From NCBI GenBank assembly GCA_013398615.1, contig VZSR01000393.1:3410888-3474887 (forward strand): a stretch of DNA of 64,000 nucleotides, in the 5' to 3' direction. Every line of letters begins with the position of its first letter. Position 1 is the stretch's first letter. The notes beneath the pieces were generated by a model, which was given only the letters and a program-made list of their open reading frames with translations, ran no database searches and was not told where the DNA came from. Source of the stretch: Brachypodius melanocephalos (taxonomy: Eukaryota; Chordata; Aves; Passeriformes; Pycnonotidae). Position numbers and translations under genes: made by a program. Shown here in pieces: positions 1 through 12,676 of the stretch.

Positions 1-219
1 GAATTTCTCCTGCCCTACTCAACCTCTACTCCTGCTGTATTTGCCTGTTTGAATTTTCCTTCCAAAACGAAGCTATCAAAGTTTGTCTTTTTAACAAATT
101 TGATAAACTTTGGCGTATTTCTCTCATTTTATTAGTCAGTGGACAACCCTTTTTTTTCTCAGAAGCATTTATTGACCTGCTGATTTTGCATCATTTTTCC
201 AGTTTATGCCCAGACAAGC

Positions 220-350
220 CCTGGCAGTGTCCAAGGCCGGGTTGGACGGGGCTTGGAGCAGCCTGGGACAGTGGGAGGAGTGGCAGGGATGGCACTGGAT
301 GGGCTTTAAGGTCCCTTTAAGGTCTCTTCACCCCAAACCAGTCTGGGATC
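220..350 (+). mobile_element. CR1 LINE 3' fragment, degraded
   Basis: The segment follows the avian CR1 tail in order: CCAAGGCCGGGTTGGACGGG, GCTTGGAGCAGCCTGG, TTTAAGGTCCCTTTAAGGTC, then CCCCAAACCAGTCTGGGAT. It has drifted well away from the family consensus and lacks the terminal ATTCTATG repeats. Confidence 0.75.
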
Positions 351-3300
351 CCCTGAGGAATCTGCTCTGCTTGTGGGCACCTGGCTGTCACAGGGGCCAC
401 GTCCTGCTGCACATCAAGCAGCCTCTGCAGCATAAATCCTTCAGGAATTTGCTGCTGAACAGGAATTATTAATCTCACTTAGTCCTACTGAATTTAAAAT
501 GGATGGCACCTCCTGCTCAAGGTACCTTGCTAGAGATGGAAACCAATTTTGACATGATGGATTCCTGAGAAATATCACCGTTCCTTGTCAGTTATTTATT
601 CCCCTGGCACTGACGCATTAATTCCCTAATATTTTATTCCAGAATTTCTCTGGGCACTGAAGTTGAATTAGCTCCTCTCCAGCTGTCTGTGCCTTCCTTT
701 TCACCTCTTTGTGGAGCTGCTGGGTGTGATATTTGCCCTTCTCATCCTTCTGGGGCCTCCCCTGTGCTTTGAGGGCAGAGCTGCTGGTGAGAGCTGAGCT
801 GATCATCCCCTCCTGGCTCACAGCTCTGCCCTGGCTGTGTTTGATTCAGCATTTCTCTGATACTACCATCTGAGAGCAGGCAGGCAGGAGAAACTCCTGG
901 CTCTCTTTTCCTGCTTTTTTTTTTTCTTTTCTGTCTTGAACAGGAAAAGGAAGTTTTGCAGCATTAGGTTGTTAAGAAATAGTGTCATTGGGATTTCCCT
1001 CTGCCGGACCATCAAAGCACCATGCATATGCCAGTAAATATGTGTATTTTATAAACAAATAGATATGTGTATATACATCCTCACTCAGCAGAATTGATGG
1101 CTGCAGTGATAGTCCTGAGCCTCCAATCTAGGTAGAAATAGCTTTGACTTGAAATCCTGGCTGTAGCTCATGGCACTTGAGATCCCAGAGGTCCTGAACT
1201 GTCTTTTAGCTCCTGAAAGAAAAATTCGTGAGAGCTCAGCAGTGGACAGCTGGTCCAACCCTTCCCTGGCAGGATGTTATTACAAATCTCCTCTAATATT
1301 CTGGTTGGAAGATTTCTGCCAACAGGCTCAGCATCAGCCCAGAGACCAAAACCAGGGGTTGAAGTCCTCATCTCTGATGTGATTTTTCTGTCTCACTTGT
1401 GCTCCAAAGGAAAATTGTTCTGTAACTGCTGTATTTGTAACCCAAACAGTTCTCGTGAGCTCACCACTGAAATCCTGGTTTGTTCTTACTCTAAGAACAA
1501 CAAACTGCTCATTTGGAGGGATTTTGGTTTGGTTTTTACTTTTCAGTTTGGTGACTCATTTCCTAGACAGAGTAAAGTAAATAGTTGATTTTTCAGGGAT
1601 GTGCAGTAGATGGACTCATTCTTCTAAAATACAGCAGCTTCTTTTTTATTCTTTGGTAGTTGTTAAGGATTCTAAACCCTTTTCCTCACTCCTTTCTTTC
1701 ACTTACAGTACGCTGCATTTAGCAGTTGAAGGGAACTTTTTCAGGATGGTCCACATGGAATATGCTGTACACCTTCAGAAACCCCCACTAAAATAAAAAA
1801 TACATTTTCAGATGGATTTTGAAAGAAGACAGTATTGTTAAAAATCATCAACTCCTTCCCTCATCTGTAGACTCTTACTGATTTTTGTTTGAATGGGGTT
1901 ATTTCAATTACGTCAAGTGTTTCTGTTTTTCTCCTTCATGGCATCACGTGTGACTTCACTGGGAGCAGTACAAAGGGACATTGAAGGGCACAGAGACAGA
2001 TTTCCTTGTGAAGTGTGCCTCACATGCCCTCTAACAAGGGATACTCAGCTTTGGGGACCTGGGCTGGCTGCTCTGCTCTGGGGTTTGCCTCTGGCTCATC
2101 TGCAGAGGCATTTTTATGGTGCTCAGGGTGTGCCCTTTTGTGGCTAGCAGGGGTGAACCCCACCGAGAGATTCGTGTGACAGATGGATTTGTAGAGAATT
2201 TCTAAATCTTGATAGAAAATTCTCCTTCCTGGCTCCCAGAAAGAGCTTTCCATTCAAATTTCCTGAGATATTTCCACCCCTGTGTGCTTCTGTCACCTGT
2301 CCTTTATTGCTGGCTCTGCCTTTCCTTGCTGAGCTGCTGATCCATGGTGCTGCCCTGGGTGCCCTGATTTGGACATTCTGCCAAATCCCTCTGGTCAAAA
2401 AACGAACCAGGGAACCCCTCTGGGAATCAGAAAGGGAAAGGCAAAGATTGATGACAGAATCTCACACCGTGGGCACGGGTATGGATGAAAAGTTTATGAT
2501 CATAAAGACAAAAATACCAGAAGGAACCAGGTCTGGCATTGAATAATGGGATGATGCTAAAGATTTTCCTGTAGCTGGAGGAACTCTTACCTTTGGAAGA
2601 AGTGCTCTAGTGTCTCCTGGGTGGAGACAGAAAAATGGATAAAAATTGTAATGTGATCTGGATAAAAAAAGGAAAAAAAGAAGCTTTGCCATCACCCAGG
2701 AATGCAGTGAGAGCTGGGTGTCATTGGAGGCACTGGGAGCAGGAATATCGCTCTGCAACCCCTGGGAGGGGAGAAACAAAACTCCATTATCCTGTTGGAT
2801 GTGTTTAGCAGGGATGTAAAGGATGTACCAGCTGATCCGAGCTGCGTTTATCAAAGCAGTGCCTGTGCTTTCAGGAGCTGAAACACTTCAGGGAGTTTAT
2901 GGAAAAGCTGCTCTACTATCAACAGAAAGGAATCTCTAACACAAAATGCCAGAAAAGCGAGTGGGGAAACGAGGAAACGAGGTGCAAATTTATCGCCGTG
3001 TCTGTGCAGAGAGGTCGAAATGAGGGGAGAATAAAGGAATCAAATGTGGAGCAGGGGGAGGAGTAACAAGAGATGGAGGGTCCTGTTCCAGGGCTACCTC
3101 TGAGCAGCACCTGTGCCACTCGCTGGGCTTTGGGCAAGGGAATTCCCATCACTGCCTGAATTCTCATCTCAAAGACGTGGCAAAAGCACTCAGGCTGTTC
3201 GTGAGAACACTTTTGGTTTCTTGAGGCTTGAGCCGAGGGTGGGAGGACTCGCTGAGGTTGTGAATCCCGACAGGAGGGATGAGGATGCTCCACAGGGATT

Positions 3301-5625
3301 GCTACAAAGCAGCCCTGAAGAGGAATGAGCAGCTTAAAACCAGCACAGCCCTGTCTAACCACACCAAACTGAGGGATGCTGGACACCTGAAAAGCCCACG
3401 GTCGCTGGAAAAAACAGAGGGGGATGCAACAAGAAAAATAATTTTTCAGGCGGTGAAGAGTTCATGTGTGGTGCTTTAAGGATATTTTTAATGCTGGGTA
3501 TTTTAAACACAGTTCCATTTCTTTATTTCTTTGCCGCTTCTGGACAGCAAAGGTCCCTGGCACTCAGCAATTTGTCACGTGTTGTGTTTATAACGGTGCT
3601 GGTTCCACAATCCACAGATTTGTAGATTATTTGATGTAGAAGAGAGCAAAAATGGAGCAAGGGAAGAATTTTCTAACGAGGAATTCCATCAGCAGAGTGT
3701 TCTTTCCAGTGGGAAACAGGGGCTGTGTGGCATTTAGAGGTGAAGGCAGGTGAGCATCCAGAGTAATTTGAAAAAGTACTGATGTGGGGATTGCAGTGCC
3801 TGATCTATTTTGTCTCAGAGAAAGCTCTTAAATGTGAAAAACGGATGTCTTTGGGGCAAATTCATATCTAACACAGATTGCTGTACCTCCAGTGTTTCAG
3901 AAAAATGATGACATCCTCTATCAGCTGAGGAATCTATCTAAAATTGTACTGGAAGCAGCGCCTGGAAAGAAAAATAAAACATCCTGGTGCACAAGCACAC
4001 CCAAAGCAAAGAGCTGTTATGATTTCTAAATATTCAGAAATTTAAACTTGCTCCCAAAGTGGAACTCATTAGAACAGTGATTAAAAACCTGTTTCATAGG
4101 TGATGTTGTAAGACCGCAAATTGATCTGATTTCCTAATTTTGTGCAAATTTTTGTTATCTTTTATCACTTTATAGGGACATTTTTATTAAATTGCATTAA
4201 AAATTAAAAAGCTCACGTTAATCACCCATTTTGTTTTTGCCCAGAAGAATGAAATCATAGTCAATGTTATGAGTGACTGATAAAATGTGTATACACTCAT
4301 GGATAAGCCCCAGCATCCCTGTACTGCATCCTGCAATGCTAAAATTCTGGGGGAAAAACCCTTTCTGATAAACATTGCAAAACTTTTAAAGTTATTGCCT
4401 TTCCCACCAAATATCCAGCGCTGAAGGAAAAGCCGTTTATCATAGAAAACACATTGTATAACAAAGTTACAATCTCTAATTAATACGGGAGACTTTCTCT
4501 GTGCGCTGAATCCCAAATTTGGAATTATCAGCGAGCAAGGTAATTAAGGATAAAGCTGCTGGAGATAAGTAACTCTTCAGCCATCTTCTGGGTGACGTGT
4601 GAGAGCGTCCAAACACTCCTGCGAGCAAATTAATCTTCTAGAACTCGCACCACATGCAGATTAAGGGCAGATCCAGCCCTGAGCTACGCAGCACGTGCTG
4701 GAATTTCATTTTTTTGGACGCGGAACTGGCACCACATCTCGTGCTTTGCCTCAGTGGGTCCTCCACAAAAGGTTGGTTCTCGAGACAAGAGAAATAACGC
4801 GTGCTGTTTGATTGTTTATTAGCACGAGGACTCCGCGTGGCGGAAGGAATGATTGTTTATTGAAACGAGACCTGCAAGGGACTCTTTAATTATAAAACAG
4901 CTTGATATTTTAAAGGAAATGACAGCAGCAACAGAAAGATCAATTTACTGTGGTAGCAGGTTGAGTATAGCTTGGGGCCTATTAATCAGTCATGCATAAC
5001 AACTACCCCATAAAGCAACTGGAATTAACGAGCAGGAAACACTGCTGCAGCAGGAGGATTCAAAGAAACATGGCTGGGCTCTAAAATGGGATTAACAGTT
5101 GCATCATATTACGTGGAGAGGGGCAAAAGCAGTGCCTGCCTCGCAACTGGAGATGGATATTAAGATATCAGTTCCCAGGTCTGGAGCCCTCCAAGAGCAA
5201 AGCAGTGGCAAGTTCTGAGGAAATGGGGATGCATCTGCTGCTGATGTTGGTGCTGAGACACAAGCCAAGGCTTTGGAGCTGGTGGGGATTTTTTTGCTGG
5301 GCATCTCCAGTTTCAACGGCAGAGAGATGGAACAGAGAATGTTGTCTTGAAGTTTTCTAGGAAGCAAACACAGACCAAAGCTGTTACCTTTGAAAAAACA
5401 TATGTTTATAAATGTGCATAAATGCTTAACAACAGAAAGAGGATGCTTTCCCATCAGAACTGTGCAGAGATGTCATAAAAGGGAACACGGAGTGGGGCAG
5501 AGTTTTCCTTGTGTGAGCCATCAGTGTGGCCTGTCCAAAGCGCTGTCAGTGCAGAGTCCCACGGGTTATTCTGTGAGCTGGGATGAACTTTGGGGCCAGG
5601 CTGGCAGAGGAATGAGGAAACTCTT
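351..5625. other. Apparently intergenic sequence, nothing identified
   Basis: There is no convincing exon, RNA gene or nameable repeat here. Open frames are short, overlap on both strands and lack family motifs. There are AT-rich patches, such as 4080-4560, and a region with several CpGs at about 4560-4860. Confidence 0.5.
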
Positions 5626-6057
5626 TGATGCCTTGGGAAGGCTGAGCTGGAACAGAGACTGGACAGAGACAGAGAATAAAGCAGAGATTTATTGAAAGGC
5701 TTTTAGGATACACCTTGGGCAGGACAAGAGCCTGGCCAGGGCTAAACCCAAGGCGGACCCAACATGGTCACAAAATTGGCAAACGGTCACAAGGTCTCAC
5801 ACTTTGATAAGGTTTGGTCCATTTGCATATTGGAGTTTAATTGTCCCATTCCAGCTCCAGGCTGTCAGGTCCCATCCTTCTTGTTCCTCCCTTCAGCCAC
5901 CCTTGGTTGTGCTTTTGTGCTGAAAGTTGTCCTTGGTGTGCAGCAGGAAAAGGATTTGTTTTGTGTCTGTGCTGTGTGCCCCTGACTGTGAGCTCAGAGC
6001 TGCACCCCTGGGCAGCACAGAACATGAAACACAGGAAAGATAAAACTTGAGGCACCA
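5626..6057 (-). mobile_element. Solo LTR of an endogenous retrovirus, copy 1
   Basis: These 432 bases are a diverged inverted copy of 35391-35824. Read on the minus strand the element starts TGGTGCCTCAAG and ends GGCATCA. It keeps an octamer (ATGCAAAT) and a polyadenylation hexamer (minus strand, 5688-5693), but its TATA box is degraded. The flanking 4-base sequences (minus strand AAGG before, AAGA after) differ by one base, consistent with a decayed 4-bp target duplication. No viral coding sequence is attached, so this is a recombined solo LTR. Confidence 0.82.
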
Positions 6058-8059
6058 CCTTTGGGAGGTACCTGAGGAGATTTTGTTCACCTTAGAGCCC
6101 CGTTCTGGAAAGTTCCAAGTCTGGCATTAAGTGGGAAACTCGGTGAAAGGGCTCCACGTGCCTAAACCCTGTAATCTTGAGAGCAGGGGATAGTTTTATC
6201 ATCAGGAAGAAATTCCTTGTAGTGACGTTCCCTTTCCTGGAAGCTGTCAGGGAGAAGGTTGAGGGATTTCATTCCTGGTGCCTCGTAGTTCCATTTGCTC
6301 CTCAGTAAAAAAGGGCTCTGGGGGTTTCATCTGGTGGCTCCTCCCAGAAGAACTGAAATTTCTTGTGTGTAAACTTGGAGATGGAAAATTCTGCTTAAGC
6401 TCTGATGTTTCTTTTCCTTTGGTTTTTTGTTTGTTTGTTTGGTTGGTTGGTTTTTTTTTTTTTTTTTCCTTCATTTTCATTGGGTGTTCTGTGCTTGTGG
6501 TATGTCAGGTAATTAATTTTTGGGTAAATTAATCTTCAAGTGACACTAGGAGGTGGGAAGTTAATTCTCACACGTTCCTGGCTCCTTTCTGATTATCTAA
6601 TTATTCCTGAGAGTTGTAGGGGCTGTGTTCTAGAAAGGCAGCTCAGCATGGGGTTCAGCAGTGCCCGAGCACAGGAAAAAGGGTAGAAAATTACCATTTT
6701 TGACAGGCCCACAGCTGCTCAGAGGTTGTCATTCCCCAATTTTCATTTCTGTCCTGTTGGTGGTGTAAATTATTAATCAAACAGTGATTACCTGTACAAC
6801 CCTCTGAATTTCCAGAGGGCTTCCTTAATGTGAGCTAACACACCTGTCATGTGCTGCAGAGAAGTTGTGAACTCTGAGCCAAATTTTCCCTTTCATTCTG
6901 CTGCTGCATCTTGTTTATGAGTCAAGGAGTTTGGCACGCAGGAAGGAGCAGGATTTTGCTGCGAATTAAAAAGGAAAAAGAAAGACTTGTGGTACAGGTG
7001 GAAGAACAGAAGAAAATGCTGGCTTGGGTGCCCATAAAAGATCTGTACAAGGTAAAAATAAAGTGAAAATTCTGCAGGCACCAGGATGTAGAGGACAAAG
7101 CTGAAAGTGCATAAAAATAGTAAGGAAAGAACTTAAATAAAAATACTTGGGGACGGCGAGGAGATATCAAGACAGCTGTGGAAAAAGAAATACAGGCTGC
7201 AAGAATTTTGTAGAGAGTATAATTGAATTTTGGGGATGTTTTAGACAGGTAAACACAAGTGATGTCATCAGGTCTTGAAAAAAGAAGATAGGCTCAGCTG
7301 CAAGGTCTGGAGTCTCTCTGGAAAGATGCAAGATTAGGTCAGACAGGTAAGATTGGGAAAAGTTTGCATGATTTTGTCTTCTTCATGTGCAATTGCTGGA
7401 GCTGTGTTTGATTTGCCAGGAGCAGAGGTGATAAAACACATCAGTGATAGGGAGAAATAAGGCCCCAATAGCACAGGCTCAAAACTTGCACTCAGAGTGG
7501 GGAGGGTGTAAATGTCAAATGACCTTACTAATTTGGTGGAAAAAAAAAAGTGGGATGTGTTTTTCTCCTTTGAGTTTTTACAGAGGAATTGTTTCTGCTC
7601 TAAACCCAGGAGGTATTGTTTTAGTTTTGCTCTCCATCAGCCTTGGAGGAGCTCAAGACTGAAAGACTAAAAGACTAAAAGAGCAAACATAAAAAAAAAT
7701 ATATTTTCCCACCTCCTCCTTGCCTTTTGGCCTTTTCAGAGAAGAAAAGCAAAGTCTCGTGTGGAGACAGCACAGAGAGAGGAGTTGTGCAAGGAAGAGG
7801 CACCGAGGTGAACGAGAGGCAGCTAAACCTCAAAAGTCAGCTTTTATCTGAGCACAGCAACATCTGAGACAGAGCAAACTCAGCCAGGAGGATCGCAATG
7901 ACAGCTCCCTCAGCATTGCCACGCAGGATCCTTGGGCCTTTCTCAGTCCAGCAAATTCCAGTGCATTCCTTGTTGGCAGCAGGTTCCAGGCCCCTGCTGG
8001 AGCATGGGGCTGCTTTTGTTCCATCCCTTGTAGAGCTCACCTGGATCTGCTCCCTCGCA
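6058..8059. other. Apparently intergenic sequence
   Basis: No gene is recognisable. There is a T-rich run at about 6418-6470 and a short GACTAAAA-type tandem near 7660-7685. The part from 7740 to 8059 may be flank or remnant of the adjoining LTR, but I cannot show it. Confidence 0.45.
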
Positions 8060-8770
8060 GATCCTCAGTGGTAAAAACAAGGGCAAGGAGACTCTTTTCT
8101 CCGTTTTATAACGCCTTTATTGGGATCAGCTCTTTTATTAGGATCAGCTACGGGAGGGGAGCTCGCAGGGGCTGCGCACACCACCGCTGCTCCTGCTGGG
8201 CACCACAGAGGAGAAGGTGCAAGCCGAGTCTGCTGCTTAAACCAGGGATTCTTTCCTCATAGGAGTGCCCAGGAATTCCTCTCGGTTCCTGCAGTTTTGG
8301 GGGGGATGTCTTCCTTCTCCAGTGCTTCTTAGGTTATGGCGAGTAAGGAGAAAGCTTTCAATAGGTAGCTGGATGTTTTGAAGGTGATTTGAAGGTGTTC
8401 TTTGTGGGCTTGGACTTTGTGCTGGCTCGTTGCTTTTGGGGCTTTTTGGTGTAAATTGGACTTTCTCCATACGTTGAGCATCATGGGAATGCTCTGATTA
8501 CCATAGTGGGCGGGGAGCAGCGGGGGTGTTACCCAGTGGGAGGTTGGGGGTGAAACCTAAGGATAGGGGAGCTAGGGATACAGGGGATTTGGGGAACATG
8601 AAACGGGGAACCAGGAAATGCAGGTTCAAGAGCCTGGAGCAAGGAGTACAGACATGACAAGGTAAGTAACCGGGAGCTAGTACAGATTGAGAAACTTGGA
8701 AAAGGGCTACAGACATCCAACAGCATAACTTCTTAACGGTATAACACATTCAAACATGTAGTGTTGGACA
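8060..8770 (-). mobile_element. Probable LTR of an endogenous retrovirus, about 0.7 kb
   Basis: Read on the minus strand from 8770, the element begins TGTCCAACACTACATG and runs through a CT-rich stretch like an LTR U3. It ends with two polyadenylation hexamers (minus-strand AATAAA at 8134-8139 and 8116-8121), then a pyrimidine/T-rich segment near 8070-8100 like an R/U5 region. No gag, pol or env remnants adjoin it. The exact 3' edge and target duplication were not found, so the limits are approximate. Confidence 0.6.
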
Positions 8771-11700
8771 AGTGCTACAGTTTGGGAGCCTCTGTTCACC
8801 TCACTCAGGGTTTGTTTTTCCCCACCTGGCACCCCAGAGCCTGCTTCTCCTGATTGATTTCTGCCCTTGCAGCTGCTTTATGGGATGTAACATCTCCTGC
8901 TCAGGCCACAGGGTCTCACCTTGGTGGGGTGTAAATCCAAACCTTTTCTCCTGCCTTCTCCAAGGCAGGTTTTGAGCAGAGCAGAGCGCACAAACCAAAC
9001 AGATGCCGCCCACCTTGGGAGCATTTCCCTCACTCTCTCATTTCATACCACTATGAAACAAACACTCGGGAGGTTTTGTTAAAAGAAATGGGGCTAAATT
9101 AATAAATTGATAAACCTTTCTGTCACTGCTCGGTCAGAAAGCTGTAAAAATGAAATAACGATCGGTTCTGTGGTGGTTTTGGAGCCGTGAGGGTGAGGAA
9201 TGGCCACCAGCTGATCACAGAAGAATTTGGCCATGTCCGTTTCAGAGGAAGAGCCGAGGTCCCAAATATAAGAAGGCAGCATTAACAAAAATAGATGAAG
9301 AGGTAATTAACCTTCAGACTTGTCGGAGTTTCCAAGAACTGCAGGCAACCCAACCAATACCAGGTTTCTCTGTGTCATTGCATTGTGAATTGCCCCAGGA
9401 AGATTTATTTTTTTTATTTTTATTTTTCGTATGGCCAATTTTGCTGCATCTTCCTCTTGTAAAAATCAGAGCAGTATAGCTTGCTTAGGGAAAAAAAAAA
9501 AAACAAAACAAAACAACAAAAAAAATAAAAGGCAGCATAATATCTTGGAGATTTCTTAAGAGATGTCTCCTTACAGTTATAGGTATCTTAGAAAGGAAAT
9601 TGATGCATCTTCCTTTCTTCTTTGTGTGTTCTTGGTGCCACAAGCTGTGCACAGCACGCTTTCAATTAATTTAAACTAACTTTCCATCTGCTCCAGCAAA
9701 TGCAGGGTTTGAGTGAAAGGCAGCATGATGGAGTGACACTGAGTGTGCTGATAGCCACTAATGTGGGAGCCAGTCTGCTGTGGAAAATGGAATATCCACA
9801 GTGTTCCCTTCCTGCTCCACATTAAAGGCTGGCTTTAGTGACAAATGATTATTGTTTTCAATATTTGCCTAATCAGGACGGGGAAAGGAAAGCTTTAGTG
9901 CTGGAGATGGTGATTTACATTTTACAGAGCGTGGTAATGTGGAGAGCAGGATGTATCAGATCAGTTCCTTTTTAATTGCCACTTTCATCAAGCTTTATGG
10001 TATGGAATTATTTCATTATGTTGCTACACTTAAAACAAAACCACAAAAATGCTGGATGTGATTGGAACTTGGAAAGCTTTGGCTTCTCTATCAGTCTGAT
10101 CAGAGTGCCGTGTGTGTTGCAAATATTCCGCTTTTCCCCAGCGAATTAAATTCCAACAAAGGTATTTAAATTAGAAAAGCCAAGGCCACAGTAAAACAGC
10201 GACAATGGCAACATTCAAGTAATGACACAGGCTAAATTATAGTAAATGTGTACAATTAAAGCCTTTTGCTATTAAATGCGTGCACTTCACAGACATTAAT
10301 TAGTCCTTTGTGTGGGGGGTTTAGTGGGGGGTTGTGCTATTGGGTTTTTTTGGGAGCTGATGGTGGTTTTTTCCTCTTTTTTTATTTTATAAAATAGGAA
10401 CTAACTGTGATTCTGGCACCAGCCCTCCAAGCAATAGCTGTTTAAAGCCATGTGGTAATTAAGTTTTACCTGCAGCCCAACCTTGTTCCAAATGGAACTC
10501 AGGGGAATAAATCTATGTTTTGGGGCTTTTTTTTTCTAAATTAGCACATGGAGTTGTGAAGTGGAATTAATTTGGGGTCCTGTTTCACCCTCCCTGTATT
10601 TCTATCTTTAAGTACTGTTCTTTCAGCCCTGATGGGCCTCTTCAAGTGGTCAAACACATGGAAATCAAAATTCTGGGGCTGGGTGAGGTGTGCAGGGAGC
10701 TGTGAGCTCACAGCCCTTCTGTGAGCAGCAGCGGGGAGAAGATAAGGAACTGCTCCTTGTAATTCCCACCTCAAACTCAACACCACTTGCGCTTAAGAGT
10801 GGATTTCATGGAGAATAATTCTGTATAATCCTGTGTAGATTCACGGAAATTGATGCCGTGTTTTCATGGCAATTTCGTACCTGCAGTCAGGGCAGATTCC
10901 TCCCTGCTGCTGTCACCTCTGTCACCTCAAGCAGTTTTTGGTTTTGGGGGTGTTTCTCTGTTTGTTCAGTTTGGTTTTTGTTTTGTTCTTTTTTTTTATT
11001 ATTATTATTTTTTTTAACACCTCATTCTTTGCTCCTAAAAGCTGCTTTTCCTCGCTGGATATGTTTTATGTGTAGCTGTGTTTTCAAACTTAGAAAAATA
11101 CGAGGCAGAAAAGTTTTCCATTAATTTTATCTGACCAGCTGAGAGAGTTAAGAAAAAAAAAAATTTAAAAAGGGACATTGCTTTCGACACTTGGTGAAAT
11201 CATTCCTCGCTGATATTTAGCAGAGATCCCCTGTGTCCAAAACCTTGTCTGCTCCCCCAGTTATGTCGTATTTTCTGATGAAAAGTGTTAACTTTCCCTG
11301 CAGACCTCTCCTCCCTGCTGTTCTGCAGGACACTCATGCACCTAGAGCAGATAATGGCCTCAGGAATTGATATGCTCCACCTGAAACCCTTGTAAGAGCA
11401 GTAATTAGACAGGCTTAATTAGAGCTGGCATGACAAAATTTATGTCGGTGAACGTGCCCAATCCTGCCCAGAAAGGCATTTTCAAAGGGTTCTGGCTGCT
11501 GTGTTAGTCATGCTCATTTTTCAGGCACTGTGTACAAGTGTATAATATTTAACCACCATTAAATGTTTCTCCAGTTGGAGCAGTTTCATGCGGAACTCAT
11601 CCATTTAATCAATCCATCCCGTTCGTTGTTAGGCTGCGACCGGCGTGGCTGCAGAGAAGGGAGAGAAAAAAAAAGGAGAAAATGAGATGCTCCATTAGAA

Positions 11701-12558
11701 AACCCCATTTGGAAGTGACAGATTAAGCCGTTCGAAATGAGGGAAAACGTGAGTCATTTTGGGGACACTTTATTGTTGTGCGTAAATTGGATCGTTGGCT
11801 GAAAAATAATCGCTTGGTCCATCAAAGACATAACCCAGCAATGAGGTGGAGAGAGAAGTTAACAGAGGATGAGTAACAGAGGTGAGAGAACAAGCGCAGG
11901 GGAGATAATGCACGTTATTTAACGTGGCAAACAATGACAGCTAATGGTAATTAACTGTTTAGTGAACGCATTTTTCCCCTTAAAAATCTGGTGTTGGTGT
12001 CGGTGGGACTTTGCCTGGCTGCGGATGTCGAGGGGGATCTGAAGTGCTAACGAGAAAGCAGGGAAGGATTGTCAGAGCATCACTTTCAGGGGGAGAGGGG
12101 AAGTCCAAGAAGAGGAATAAAAATGAAAAAGAAGGATATCAGGAAAAAATGTGCGGTCTCCTGGTTCGTGTTCCCAGATCATCCCTCTGCCTATCAGAAT
12201 AAAATTCCTTTATGGCTACAACCCCATGTGTGTTTAACCTGTAGGTTCCAACTGACGCATTGTCAGACTAATTGCACTCCAGAACAAATCGCAGCCCCTC
12301 ACAGCCCTTCCAAGGTGAAAATTGTGTCCTCAAACCATTCCTGGAGCTCTGTACACGCAACTGCCACAGCCAAGGCCACAGCAGCAGAGAACTCTTCCAG
12401 GTTATCCTCATGTTTGGTAGCCAGAACAGCTCCCTGCTAAAATCAGTTCCCAGCTGTGATGGCATAAAAATTTTATTTAATGCAGCTCCAGCATTTTTTT
12501 TGCATTGATAATACAAAGGGATATTTTCCTGCTGGAATAGGAGAAAACATTCTGGGTA
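8771..12558. other. Apparently intergenic sequence, possibly with conserved noncoding blocks
   Basis: No coding signal was found. The blocks at about 9650-10300 and 11380-11960 are non-repetitive, AT-rich and rich in homeobox-type ATTA motifs, as conserved noncoding elements often are. An A-rich run lies at 9489-9531 and a T-rich run at about 10986-11016. Confidence 0.35.
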
Positions 12559-12658
12559 NNNNNNNNNNNNNNNNNNNNNNNNNNNNNNNNNNNNNNNNNN
12601 NNNNNNNNNNNNNNNNNNNNNNNNNNNNNNNNNNNNNNNNNNNNNNNNNNNNNNNNNN
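12559..12658. other. Assembly gap of 100 N
   Basis: Exactly 100 ambiguous bases, most likely a placeholder of arbitrary length. A TAGAA pentamer repeat starts at once on the far side, so the missing sequence is probably that microsatellite. Confidence 0.99.
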
Positions 12659-12676
12659 TAGAATAGAATAGAATAT
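12659..12676. repeat. TAGAA pentanucleotide microsatellite, edge of array
   Basis: Three complete TAGAA units and a degenerate end follow the gap. The array is truncated by the gap and its real length is unknown. Confidence 0.85.
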
